Shown here in pieces: positions 47,941-60,500 of a stretch of 64,000 nucleotides of DNA. The notes beneath the pieces are model-generated. The model worked only from the letters and a program-made list of their open reading frames with translations, did no database searches and had not been told where the DNA came from. This DNA is from Megascapheus bottae (Eukaryota > Chordata > Mammalia > Rodentia > Geomyidae), in assembly GCA_024803745.1 (NCBI GenBank), contig JANJXV010000262.1, positions 744,001 through 808,000 on the forward strand, in the 5' to 3' direction. A program made the translations under genes and the position numbers. The stretch's first letter is position 1. Each line of letters begins with the position of its first letter.

Positions 47941-50900
47941 TCACAGAATGGAGGTGTGTGAACTCAGAATGGAGGTGTGTGAATTCACAGAAGGGAGGTT
48001 TGTGAAGTCATAGAATGGAGATTTCTGCAGTAAGAATGAAGCTGTGAGAAGACATAGAATGGAGGTGAGTGTAGTCAAAATGGAGGTGTGTGAAGGCAAA
48101 CAATGGAGGTGTGTGAAGTCACAGAATGCAGGTGTGTGAAGTAACAATGTAGGTTTCTGAAGTCATAGAATGGAGGTGTGTGAAGTCATAGAATGGAGGT
48201 GTGTGAAGTCACAGAATGGAGGCGTGTGATGTCATAGAAAGGAGGTGTGTGAAGTCACAGAATGAAGGTGTGTGAAGTCAAAAAGGTGGTGTGTGAAGTC
48301 ACAAATGGACGTGTGTAAAGTCACAGAATGGAGGTGTGTGAAGTCAAAATGGAGGTGTGTGAAGTCAAAGAATGGAGGTGTGTGAAGTCATCGAATAGAG
48401 GTATGTAAAGTCATGTCATGGAGGTGTGTGAAGTCACAGAATGGAGGTGTGTGAAATCAGAATTGAGGTGTGCTAAGTCATAGAATAGAGGTGTGTGAAG
48501 TCAGAATGGAGGTGTGTGAAGTCATAGAATGGAGGTGTGTGAAGTCAGAATGGAGGTGTGTGAACTCATAGAATGGAGGTATGTGAAGTCACAATGGAGG
48601 TGTGTGAAGTCATAGAATGGTGGTATGTGAAGTTACAGAATGGAGGTGTGGAAGTCATAGAATGGAAGTGTGTGAAGTCAGAAATTGAGGTGTGTGAAGT
48701 CCCAGAATATAGGTGTGTGAATTCAGAATGGAGGTGTGTGAAGTCATAGAATGGAGGTGTGTGAAGTCATGGAACGGAGGTGTGTGAAATCATAGAATGG
48801 AGGTCTGTGAGTCACAGAATGGAGGTGTGTGAAGTAAGAATGGAGGTGTGTGAAGTGATAGAATTGAGGTGTGTAAAGTCAGAATGGAGGTGTGTGAACA
48901 TATAGAAGAGAGGTGTGTGAAATCACAAAGGAGGTGTGTGAATTCATAGAATAGAGGTGTGTGAAGTCACAGAAGGAGGTGTGTGAAGTCATAGAAAGGA
49001 GCTGTGTGAATTCAGAATGGAGGTGTGTGAAGTCACAGAATGGAGGTGTGTGAAGTCAAAGAATGGAGGTGTGTGAAATCGTAGAATGGAGGTATGTGAA
49101 GTCAGAGAATCAAGGTGAGTGAAGTAAATGAATGGAGGTGTGTGAAGTCACAGAATGGATGTGTGTGAACTCACAATGGAGGTGAGTGAAGTCACAGAAT
49201 GGAGGTGTGTGAAGTCATAGAATGGAAGTGTGTGAAGTCATAGAATGTAGGTGTGTGATGTCAGAATGGAGGTGTGTGAAGTCACAGAATGGAGGTGTGA
49301 GACGTCATAAATGTTGGTGTGTGAAGTCATAGAATGGAGGTGTGAAGCCATAGAATGGAGGTGTGAAGTCATAGAATGGAGGTGTGTGAAGTCATAGAAT
49401 GGAGGTGTGTGAAGTCACAGAAGGGAGGTGTGTGAAGTCACAGAATGGATGTTGCTGAAGTAAGAATGAAGGTGTGTGAAGTCATAGAATGGAGGTGTCT
49501 GAAGTCATAGAATGGATGTTGCTGAAGTAAGAATGGAGGTGTGTGAACTCATAGAATGGACGTGTGTGAACTCATAGAATGGAGGTGTGTGAATTCATGG
49601 AACGGAGGTGTGTGAAGTCAAAGAATGGAGGTGTATGATGTTAAACAATGGAAGTGTGTGAAGTGATAGAATGAGGTGTGTGAAGTCTTAGAATGGAGGT
49701 GTGTGAAGTCATAGAATGGAGGTGTGTGAATTCACAGAAGGGAGGTGTGTGAAGTTACAGAATGGAGGTGTGTAAAGTCACAGAGTGGAGGTGTGTGAAG
49801 GCAGAGTATTGAGGGGTGTGAAGTCAAAGAATGGAGGTATGTGAAGTCACAGAATGGAGGGGTGTGAAGTCAGAATAGAGGTGTGCGAAGTCATGGAATG
49901 GAGGTGTGTGAAGTCAGAAAGGAGCTGTGTGAACTCATAGAATGGAGGTGTGTGAAGTCACAATGGAGATGTGTGAAGTCATAGAATGGTGGTTTTTGAA
50001 GTCACAGAATGGAGGTGTGTGAAGTCATAGAATGGAGGTGTGTGAAGTCAGATTGTAGGTATGTGAAGTCACAGTATGGAGGTGTGTCAACTCAGAAAGG
50101 AGGTATGTGAAGTCATAGAATGGAGGTGTGTGAAGTCAAAGATTGGAGGTGTGGGAAACCATAGAATGGAGGTGTGTGAAGTCACAGAATTGAGGTGTAT
50201 GAAGTCAGAATGGAGGTGTGTGAATTCAGAATGGAGGTGTGTGAAGTCATAGAATTGAGGTGTATGAAGTCAAAATGGAGGTGTGTGAACTCATAGAATA
50301 GAGGTGTGTGACCTCATAGAATGGAGGTGTGTGAAGTCATGGAATGGAGATGTGTGAAATCCAAGAATGGAGGTGTGTGAAATCAAACAATGGAGGTTTA
50401 TGAAGTCACAGAATGGAGATGTGTGAAGTCACAGAATGGAAGTTTGTGAAGTCAAAATTGAGGTGTGTGAAGTCACAGAATGGAGGTGTGTGAAGTCAAA
50501 ATTTTGATGTGTGAAGTCACAAATGGAGGTGTGTGAAGTCACAGAATTGTGGTGTGTGAAGTCAAAATGAAGGTGTGTGAAGTCAAAGAAAGGAGGTGTG
50601 TGAAGTCATAGAATGGAGGTGTATGAAGTCATGGAATTGAGGTTTCTGAAGTCATAGAATGGAGATTTGTGAAGTCATAGAATGGATGTGTGTGAAGTCA
50701 GAATGGAGATATGTGAAGTCACAGAATGGAGGTGTGTGAAGTCAAAGAATGTTGGTGTGTGGAGTCATAGAATGGAGGTGTATGAAGTCATGGAATGGAG
50801 ATGTGTGAAGTCAGAATGCACGTGTGTGAACTCATAGAATGGAGTTGTGGGAAGTCATAGAATGGAGGTGTGTGAAGTCACAAAATAGAGGTGTGTGAAG

Positions 50901-51090
50901 TCATATAATGGAAGTGTGTGAAGTCATAGAATGGAGGTGTGTGAAGTCTTAGAATGGAGGTGTGTGAAGTCATAGAATGGAGGTGTGTGAAGTCACAGAA
51001 GGGAGGTGTGTGACGTCATAAATGTTGGTGTGTGAAGTCATAGAATGGATGTGTGAAGCCATAGAATGGAGGTGTGAAATCATAGAATGG
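45661..51090 (+). repeat. 5,430-bp tandem duplication, copy A
   Basis: It matches 51091-56520 at a constant offset of 5,430. I compared most of it in 60-base steps and spot-checked the rest. Three differences cluster in the first ~90 bases (45720, 45734, 45745). Apart from these I found a single substitution, T at 50028 against C at 55458. No indel was seen. The unit contains the right part of the 3.72-kb repeat, an M1 block (48410) otherwise typical of the left third of the window, and two GATGTTGCTGAAGTAAG units near 49,450 and 49,515. A 68-codon minus-strand frame at 47941-48147 recurs at 53371-53577 only because the DNA is duplicated. Confidence 0.95.
48350..48900 (+). repeat. M1 block from the left-hand HOR family embedded in the right-hand family
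   Basis: Bases 48,350-48,900 follow the unit order GTCATCGAATAGAGG, AAAGTCATGTCATGG (48410), GTGTGCTAAGTC, a TGGTGGTATGTG unit and a GAGGTGTGGAAGTC unit. This is the same order as after M1 in the left third of the window. It stays colinear with ~26,630-27,190 at an offset of about 21,718, including the exit units ATGGAACGG and GTGATAGAATTG. Flanking units belong to the right-hand family. The block is duplicated with the 5,430-bp unit, so a second copy lies at 53,780-54,330. Confidence 0.8.
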
Positions 51091-54000
51091 AGGTGTGTGA
51101 AGTCATAGAATGGAGGTGTGTGAAGTCACAGAAGGGAGGTGTGTGAAGTCACAGAATGGATGTTGCTGAAGTAAGAATGAAGGTGTGTGAAGTCATAGAA
51201 TGGAGGTGTCTGAAGTCATAGAATGGATGTTGCTGAAGTAAGAATGGAGGTGTGTGAACTCATAGAATGGAGGTGTGTGAACTCATAGAATGGAGGTGTG
51301 TGAATTCATGGAACGGAGGTGTGTGAAGTCAAAGAATGGAGGTGTGTGAAGTCACAGAAGAGAGGTGTGTGAAGTCAGAGCATGGAGGTGTGTGAATTCA
51401 CAGAATGGAGGTGTGTGAAGTCACAGAATGGAGGTGGGTGAACTCACAATGGAGGTGAGTGAAGTCACAGAATGGAGGTGTGTGAAGTCATAGAATGGAA
51501 CTGTGTGAAGTCATAGAATGGAGGTGTGTGGTGTCAGAATGGAGGTGTGTTAAGTCACAGAATGGAGGTGTGTGACGTCATAAATTTTGGTGTGTGAAGT
51601 CATAGTATGTTGGTGTGAAGTCATAGAATGGAGGTGTGTGAAGTCATAGAATGGAGGTGTGTGAAGTCACAGAAGTCAGGTGTGTGAAGTCACAGAATAG
51701 AGTTGTGTGAGGTCACAATGGAGGTGTGTGAATTCATAGATTGGAGGTGTGTGAAGTCAAAGAATGAATGTGTGTGAAGTCATAGAATGGAGGTGTGTGA
51801 AATTACAGAATGGAGGTGTGTATAGTCACAGAGTGGAGGTGTGTAAAGTCACAGAGTGGAGGTTTGTGAAGTCTCAAAATGGAGGTGTGTGAAGTCATAG
51901 AATGGAGGTGTTTGAAGTCATAGAATGTTGGTTATTGAAGTCACAGAATGCAGGTGTGTGAAGTCATAGAATGGAGGTGTATGAAGTCAGATTGGAGGGG
52001 TGTGAAGTAACAGAATGGAGGTGTGTCAACTCAGAAAGGAGGTGTGTGAACTCATAGAATGGAGGTGTTTGAAGTCATAGAATGGAGGTGTGTGAAATCA
52101 TAGAATGGAGGTGTGTGAAGTCACAGAAATGAGGTGTTTGAAGTCAAATGGAAGTCTGTGAAGGCAGAATGGAGGTGTGTGAAGTCATAGAATGGAGGTG
52201 TGTGAAGTCATACAATGGAGGTGTGTGAAGTAACAGAATGGAGGTGTGTGAAGTCACAGAATAGAGGTGTGTGAACTCAGAATGGAGGTGTGTGAATTCA
52301 CAGAAGGGAGGTTTGTGAAGTCATAGAATGGAGATTTCTGCAGTAAGAATGAAGCTCTGTGAAGACATAGAATGGAGGTGTGTGTAGTCAAAATGGAGGT
52401 GTGTGAAGGCAAAAAATGGAGGTGTGTGAGTCACAGAATGGAGGTGTGTGAAGTAACAATGTAGGTTTCTGAAGTCATAGAATGGAGGTGTGTGAAGTCA
52501 TAGAATTTAGGTGTGTGAAGTCAAAGAATGGAGGCGTGTGATGTCATAGAATGGAGGTGTGTGAAGTCACCGAATGGAGGTGTGCGAAGGCATAAAATGG
52601 AGGTGTGTGAAGTCATAGAATGGAGGTGTGTGAAGTCATAGAATGGAGGTGTGTGAAGTCACAGAATGGAGGTGTGTGAAGTCACAGTATGGAGGTGTGG
52701 GAACTCAGATTTAAGATGTGTGAATGCACAGAGTGCAGGGGTGTGAAATCAAAGAATAGAGGTATGTGAAGTCACAGAATGCAGGGGTGTGAAGTCAGAA
52801 TAGAGGTTTGCGAAGTCATAGAATAGAGGTGTGTAAAGTCAGAATGGAGCTGTGTGAACTCATAGAATGGAGGTGTGTGAAGTCACAATGGAGATGTGCG
52901 AAGTCATAGAATGGTGATTTTTGAAGTCACAGAATGGAGGTGTGTGAGGTCATAGAATGGAGGTGTGTGAAGTCAGATTGGAGGTATGTGAAGTCACAGA
53001 ATGGAGGTGTGTCAACTCAGAATTGAGGTATGTGAAGTCATAGAATGGAGGTGTGTGAAGTCACAGAATTGAGGTGTGTGAAGTCAGAATGGAGGTGTGT
53101 GAATTCAGAATGGAGGTGTGTGAAGTCAGAGAATGGAGGTTTGTGAAGGCACAATGCAGGTGTGTGAACTGATAGAACGTAGGTGTGTGAAGTCACAATG
53201 AAGGTGTGTGAAGTGATAGAATGGAGGTGTGTGAAGTCAGATTGGAGGGGTGTGAAGAAACAGAATGGAGGTGTGTCAACTCAGAAAGGAGGTGTGTGAA
53301 GTCATAGAATGGAGGTGTTTGAAGTCATAGAATGGAGGTGTGTGAAATCATAGAATGGAGGTGTGTGAAGTCACAGAATGGAGGTGTGTGAACTCAGAAT
53401 GGAGGTGTGTGAATTCACAGAAGGGAGGTTTGTGAAGTCATAGAATGGAGATTTCTGCAGTAAGAATGAAGCTGTGAGAAGACATAGAATGGAGGTGAGT
53501 GTAGTCAAAATGGAGGTGTGTGAAGGCAAACAATGGAGGTGTGTGAAGTCACAGAATGCAGGTGTGTGAAGTAACAATGTAGGTTTCTGAAGTCATAGAA
53601 TGGAGGTGTGTGAAGTCATAGAATGGAGGTGTGTGAAGTCACAGAATGGAGGCGTGTGATGTCATAGAAAGGAGGTGTGTGAAGTCACAGAATGAAGGTG
53701 TGTGAAGTCAAAAAGGTGGTGTGTGAAGTCACAAATGGACGTGTGTAAAGTCACAGAATGGAGGTGTGTGAAGTCAAAATGGAGGTGTGTGAAGTCAAAG
53801 AATGGAGGTGTGTGAAGTCATCGAATAGAGGTATGTAAAGTCATGTCATGGAGGTGTGTGAAGTCACAGAATGGAGGTGTGTGAAATCAGAATTGAGGTG
53901 TGCTAAGTCATAGAATAGAGGTGTGTGAAGTCAGAATGGAGGTGTGTGAAGTCATAGAATGGAGGTGTGTGAAGTCAGAATGGAGGTGTGTGAACTCATA

Positions 54001-56520
54001 GAATGGAGGTATGTGAAGTCACAATGGAGGTGTGTGAAGTCATAGAATGGTGGTATGTGAAGTTACAGAATGGAGGTGTGGAAGTCATAGAATGGAAGTG
54101 TGTGAAGTCAGAAATTGAGGTGTGTGAAGTCCCAGAATATAGGTGTGTGAATTCAGAATGGAGGTGTGTGAAGTCATAGAATGGAGGTGTGTGAAGTCAT
54201 GGAACGGAGGTGTGTGAAATCATAGAATGGAGGTCTGTGAGTCACAGAATGGAGGTGTGTGAAGTAAGAATGGAGGTGTGTGAAGTGATAGAATTGAGGT
54301 GTGTAAAGTCAGAATGGAGGTGTGTGAACATATAGAAGAGAGGTGTGTGAAATCACAAAGGAGGTGTGTGAATTCATAGAATAGAGGTGTGTGAAGTCAC
54401 AGAAGGAGGTGTGTGAAGTCATAGAAAGGAGCTGTGTGAATTCAGAATGGAGGTGTGTGAAGTCACAGAATGGAGGTGTGTGAAGTCAAAGAATGGAGGT
54501 GTGTGAAATCGTAGAATGGAGGTATGTGAAGTCAGAGAATCAAGGTGAGTGAAGTAAATGAATGGAGGTGTGTGAAGTCACAGAATGGATGTGTGTGAAC
54601 TCACAATGGAGGTGAGTGAAGTCACAGAATGGAGGTGTGTGAAGTCATAGAATGGAAGTGTGTGAAGTCATAGAATGTAGGTGTGTGATGTCAGAATGGA
54701 GGTGTGTGAAGTCACAGAATGGAGGTGTGAGACGTCATAAATGTTGGTGTGTGAAGTCATAGAATGGAGGTGTGAAGCCATAGAATGGAGGTGTGAAGTC
54801 ATAGAATGGAGGTGTGTGAAGTCATAGAATGGAGGTGTGTGAAGTCACAGAAGGGAGGTGTGTGAAGTCACAGAATGGATGTTGCTGAAGTAAGAATGAA
54901 GGTGTGTGAAGTCATAGAATGGAGGTGTCTGAAGTCATAGAATGGATGTTGCTGAAGTAAGAATGGAGGTGTGTGAACTCATAGAATGGACGTGTGTGAA
55001 CTCATAGAATGGAGGTGTGTGAATTCATGGAACGGAGGTGTGTGAAGTCAAAGAATGGAGGTGTATGATGTTAAACAATGGAAGTGTGTGAAGTGATAGA
55101 ATGAGGTGTGTGAAGTCTTAGAATGGAGGTGTGTGAAGTCATAGAATGGAGGTGTGTGAATTCACAGAAGGGAGGTGTGTGAAGTTACAGAATGGAGGTG
55201 TGTAAAGTCACAGAGTGGAGGTGTGTGAAGGCAGAGTATTGAGGGGTGTGAAGTCAAAGAATGGAGGTATGTGAAGTCACAGAATGGAGGGGTGTGAAGT
55301 CAGAATAGAGGTGTGCGAAGTCATGGAATGGAGGTGTGTGAAGTCAGAAAGGAGCTGTGTGAACTCATAGAATGGAGGTGTGTGAAGTCACAATGGAGAT
55401 GTGTGAAGTCATAGAATGGTGGTTTTTGAAGTCACAGAATGGAGGTGTGTGAAGTCACAGAATGGAGGTGTGTGAAGTCAGATTGTAGGTATGTGAAGTC
55501 ACAGTATGGAGGTGTGTCAACTCAGAAAGGAGGTATGTGAAGTCATAGAATGGAGGTGTGTGAAGTCAAAGATTGGAGGTGTGGGAAACCATAGAATGGA
55601 GGTGTGTGAAGTCACAGAATTGAGGTGTATGAAGTCAGAATGGAGGTGTGTGAATTCAGAATGGAGGTGTGTGAAGTCATAGAATTGAGGTGTATGAAGT
55701 CAAAATGGAGGTGTGTGAACTCATAGAATAGAGGTGTGTGACCTCATAGAATGGAGGTGTGTGAAGTCATGGAATGGAGATGTGTGAAATCCAAGAATGG
55801 AGGTGTGTGAAATCAAACAATGGAGGTTTATGAAGTCACAGAATGGAGATGTGTGAAGTCACAGAATGGAAGTTTGTGAAGTCAAAATTGAGGTGTGTGA
55901 AGTCACAGAATGGAGGTGTGTGAAGTCAAAATTTTGATGTGTGAAGTCACAAATGGAGGTGTGTGAAGTCACAGAATTGTGGTGTGTGAAGTCAAAATGA
56001 AGGTGTGTGAAGTCAAAGAAAGGAGGTGTGTGAAGTCATAGAATGGAGGTGTATGAAGTCATGGAATTGAGGTTTCTGAAGTCATAGAATGGAGATTTGT
56101 GAAGTCATAGAATGGATGTGTGTGAAGTCAGAATGGAGATATGTGAAGTCACAGAATGGAGGTGTGTGAAGTCAAAGAATGTTGGTGTGTGGAGTCATAG
56201 AATGGAGGTGTATGAAGTCATGGAATGGAGATGTGTGAAGTCAGAATGCACGTGTGTGAACTCATAGAATGGAGTTGTGGGAAGTCATAGAATGGAGGTG
56301 TGTGAAGTCACAAAATAGAGGTGTGTGAAGTCATATAATGGAAGTGTGTGAAGTCATAGAATGGAGGTGTGTGAAGTCTTAGAATGGAGGTGTGTGAAGT
56401 CATAGAATGGAGGTGTGTGAAGTCACAGAAGGGAGGTGTGTGACGTCATAAATGTTGGTGTGTGAAGTCATAGAATGGATGTGTGAAGCCATAGAATGGA
56501 GGTGTGAAATCATAGAATGG
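51091..56520 (+). repeat. 5,430-bp tandem duplication, copy B
   Basis: Tandem partner of 45661-51090. At its left end (51150, 51164, 51175) it has GAAGTC, TGTTGC and GTAAGA where copy A has GAAGTT, TGTGGC and GTAATA. Copy A's version matches the 3.72-kb unit at ~42,001, while copy B's version matches the related units at ~49,440. The junction is thus a hybrid, as expected if an unequal crossover between a ~49.4-kb-type site and a ~45.8-kb-type site made the duplication. The crossover falls between ~51,175 and ~51,270, where the two parents are nearly identical. Confidence 0.95.
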
Positions 56521-57514
56521 AGGTGTGTGAAGTCATAGAATGGAGGTGTGTGAAGTCACAGAAGGGAGGTGTGTGAAGTCACAGAATGGATGTTGCTGAA
56601 GTAAGAATGAAGGTGTGTGAAGTCATAGAATGGAGGTGTCTGAAGTCATAGAATGGATGTTGCTGAAGTAAGAATGGAGGTGTGTGAACTCATAGAATGG
56701 AGGTGTGTGAACTCATAGAATGGAGGTGTGTGAATTCATGGAACGGAGGTGTGTGAAGTCAAAGAATGGAGGTGTGTGAAGTCACAGAAGAGAGGTGTGT
56801 GAAGTCAGAGCATGGAGGTGTGTGAATTCACAGAATGGAGGTGTGTGAAGTCACAGAATGGAGGTGGGTGAACTCACAATGGAGGTGAGTGAAGTCACAG
56901 AATGGAGGTGTGTGAAGTCATAGAATGGAACTGTGTGAAGTCATAGAATGGAGGTGTGTGGTGTCAGAATGGAGGTGTGTTAAGTCACAGAATGGAGGTG
57001 TGTGACGTCATAAATTTTGGTGTGTGAAGTCATAGTATGTTGGTGTGAAGTCATAGAATGGAGGTGTGTGAAGTCATAGAATGGAGGTGTGTGAAGTCAC
57101 AGAAGTCAGGTGTGTGAAGTCACAGAATAGAGTTGTGTGAGGTCACAATGGAGGTGTGTGAATTCATAGATTGGAGGTGTGTGAAGTCAAAGAATGAATG
57201 TGTGTGAAGTCATAGAATGGAGGTGTGTGAAATTACAGAATGGAGGTGTGTATAGTCACAGAGTGGAGGTGTGTAAAGTCACAGAGTGGAGGTTTGTGAA
57301 GTCTCAAAATGGAGGTGTGTGAAGTCATAGAATGGAGGTGTTTGAAGTCATAGAATGTTGGTTATTGAAGTCACAGAATGCAGGTGTGTGAAGTCATAGA
57401 ATGGAGGTGTATGAAGTCAGATTGGAGGGGTGTGAAGTAACAGAATGGAGGTGTGTCAACTCAGAAAGGAGGTGTGTGAACTCATAGAATGGAGGTGTTT
57501 GAAGTCATAGAATG
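56521..57514 (+). repeat. 5,430-bp unit, partial third copy
   Basis: It matches 51091-52084 with no difference seen, including copy B's version of the left junction. It stops at ~57,514, where GAATGTTGGTTATTG replaces the expected GAATGGAGG. That replacement repeats a unit 157 bp upstream (57354 and 57511), so the end of the partial copy is itself a short tandem-duplication junction. The array therefore holds about 2.18 copies of the 5,430-bp unit. Confidence 0.9.
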
Positions 57515-60500
57515 TTGGTTATTGAAGTCACAGAATGCAGGTGTGTGAAGTCATAGAATTGAGGTGTGTGAAGTCAGAATGGAGGTGTGTGAAGTCAGAA
57601 TGGAGGTGTGTGAAGTCAGATAATGGAGATCTGTGAAGTCACAATGCAGGTGTGTTAACTCATAGAATGGAAGTGTGTGAAGTAACAATGTAGGTTTCTG
57701 AAGTCATAGATTGGAGGTGTGTGAAGTCATAGAATGGAGGTGTGTGAAGTCACAGAATGGAGGTGTGTGATGTCATAGAATGGAGGTGTGTGAAGTCACA
57801 GAATGGAGGTGTGTGAAGGCATAGAATGGAGGTGTGTGAAGTCATAGAATGGAGGTGTGTGAAGTTACAGAATAGAGGTTTGTGAAGCCACAGTATGGAG
57901 GTGTGTGAATTCAGATTTGAGGTGTGTGAAGTCACAGAATGGAGGTGTGTGAAGTCACAGAAGTAGGTGTGTGAAGTCACAGAATGGAGGTGTGTGAAGA
58001 CACAGAATGGAGGTGTGTGAACTCAGAGTGGAGGTATGTGAAGTCACAGAATGGAGCTGTGTGAAGTCATAGAATGGAAGTGTGTGAAGTCATAGAATGG
58101 AGGTGTGTGAAGTCAGAATCGAGGTGTGTGAAGTCACAGAATGGAGGTGTGTGAACCCAGAATGGAGGTGTGTGAAGTCACAGAATGGAGGTTTGTGAAG
58201 TCATAGAATGGATGTGTGTGAAGTCATAGAATGGATGTTGCTGAAGTAAAAATGAAGGTGTGTGAAGTCATAGAATGGAGGTGTCTGAAGTCATAGAATG
58301 GATGTTGCTGAAGTAAGAATGAAGGTGTGTGAACTCATAGAATGGAGGTGTGTGAACTCATAGAATGAAGGTGTGTGAATTCATGTAACGGAGGTGTGTG
58401 AAGTCAAAAAATGGAGGTGTATGATGTCAAAAAATGGAAGTGTGTGAAGTCATAGAATGGAGGTGTGTGAAGACTTAGAATGGAGGTGTGTGAAGTCATA
58501 GAATGGAGGTGTGTGAAGCCACAGAAGGGAGGTGTGTGAAGTCAAAGAATGGAGGTGTGTAAAGTCACAGAGTGGAGGTGTGTGAAGGCACAGAATGGAG
58601 GGGAGTGAAGTCAAAGAATGGAAGTATGTGAAGTCACAGAATGGAGGGGTGTGAAGTCAAAGAATGGAGGTATGTGAAGTCACAGAATGGAGGGGTGTGA
58701 AGTCAGAATAGAGGTTTGCGAAGTCATAGAATGGAGGTGTGTGAAGTCAGAATTGAGCTGTTTGAACTCATAGAATGGAGGTGTGTGAAGTCACAATGCA
58801 GATGTGTGAAGTCATAGAATGGTGGTTTTTGAAGTCACAGAATCGAGGTGTGTGAAGTCATAGAATGGAGGTGTGTGAAGTCAGATTGGAGGTATGTGAA
58901 GTCACAGAATGGAGGTGTGTCAACTCAGAAATGAGGTATGTGAATTCATAGAATGGAGGTGTGTGAAGTCACAGAATTGAGGTGTGTGAAGTCAGAATGG
59001 AGATGTGTGAATTCAGAATGGAGGTGTGTGAAGTCAGAGAATGCAGGTGTGTGAAGTCACAATGCAGGTGTGTGAACTGATAGAACGTAGGTGTTTGAAG
59101 TCACAATGTAGGTGTGTGAAGTCATAGAATGGAGGTGTGTGAAGTCACAGAATGGAGGTGTGTGTGAAGTCACAATGTAGGTGTGTGAAGTCATAGAATG
59201 TAGGTGTGTGAAGTCATAGAATGGAGGTGTGCAAAGTCACAAAATGGAGGTGTGTGAAGTCTTATATTGGAGGTGTGTGAAGTCACAGAATGGAGGTGTG
59301 TGAACTCAGAATGTAGGTGTGTGAAGTCACAGAATGGAGGTGTGTGAAATCATAAAATGGAGATGTGTGAAGTCACAGAATGGAGGTGTGTGAAATCGTA
59401 GAATGGAGGTGTGTGAAGTCAGAGAATCAAGGTGTGTGAAGTCACCGAATGGAGGTGTGTGAACTCACAATGGAGGTGAGTGAAGTCACAGAATGGAGGT
59501 GTGTGCAGTCATAGAATGGAAGTGTGTGAAGTCATAGAATATAGGTGTGTGATGTCAGAATGGAGGTGTGTGAAGTCACAGAATGGAGGTGTGTGACATC
59601 ATAAATGTTGGTGTGTGAAGTCATAGAATGGAGATGTGAAGTCATAGAATGGTGGTGTGAAGTCATAGAATGGAGGTGTGTGAAGTCTCAGAAGGCAGGT
59701 GTGTGAAGTCACAGAATAGAGTTGTGTGAATTCACAATGGAGGTGTGTGAATACATAGAATGGAGTTGTGTGAAGTCAAAGAATGGAGGTGTGTGAAGTC
59801 ATACAATGGAGGTGTGTGAAGTCAAAGAATGGAGGTGTGTGAAGTCATAGAATGGAGGTGTGGGAAGTCACAGAATGGAGGTGTGTGTTGTCAAAGAATG
59901 GAGGTGTGTGAATTCATAGAATGGAGGTGTGTGAAGTCAAAGAATGGAGGTGTGTGAAGTCATAGAATGGAGGTGTGTGAGGTCAGATTGGAGGTGTGTG
60001 AAGTCACAGAATGGAAGTGTGTCAACTCAGAAAGCAGGTGTGTGAAGTCATAGAATGGAGGTGTGTGAAGCCATAGAATGGAGGTGTGTGAAATCATAGA
60101 ATGGAGGTGTGTGAAGTCACAGAAATGAGGTCTTTGAAGTCAAAATGGAAGTGTGTGAAGTCAGAATGGAGGTGTGTGTAGTCATAGAATGGGGGTATGT
60201 GAAGTCACAGAATGGAGGTGTGTGAACTCATAGAATGGAGGAGTGTGAAGTCATAGAATGGAGGTGTGTGAAGTCACAGATGGAGGGGTGTGAAGTCATA
60301 GAATGGAGGTGTGTGAAGTCACAGAATGGAGGTGTGTGAACCCAGAATGGAGGTGTGTGAACTCACAGAAGGGAGGTTTGTGAAGTCATAGAATGGATGT
60401 TTCTGAAGTAAGAATGAAGGTGTGTGAAGTCAAAATGCAGGTGTGTGAAGTCAAACAATGGAGGTGTGTGAAGTCACCGAATGGAGGTGTGTGAAGTCAC

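Noticed and set aside
57750..57980. Minus-strand frame of 76 codons with a regular 23-residue period (HTSIL, FTHLHS, HTPPF)
   Set aside because: A 23-bp repeat read over three monomers gives a 23-residue period by arithmetic, each motif being the same DNA in another frame. The other short frames, such as 25387-25572, 47941-48147, 53371-53577 and 63136-63318, have the same origin.
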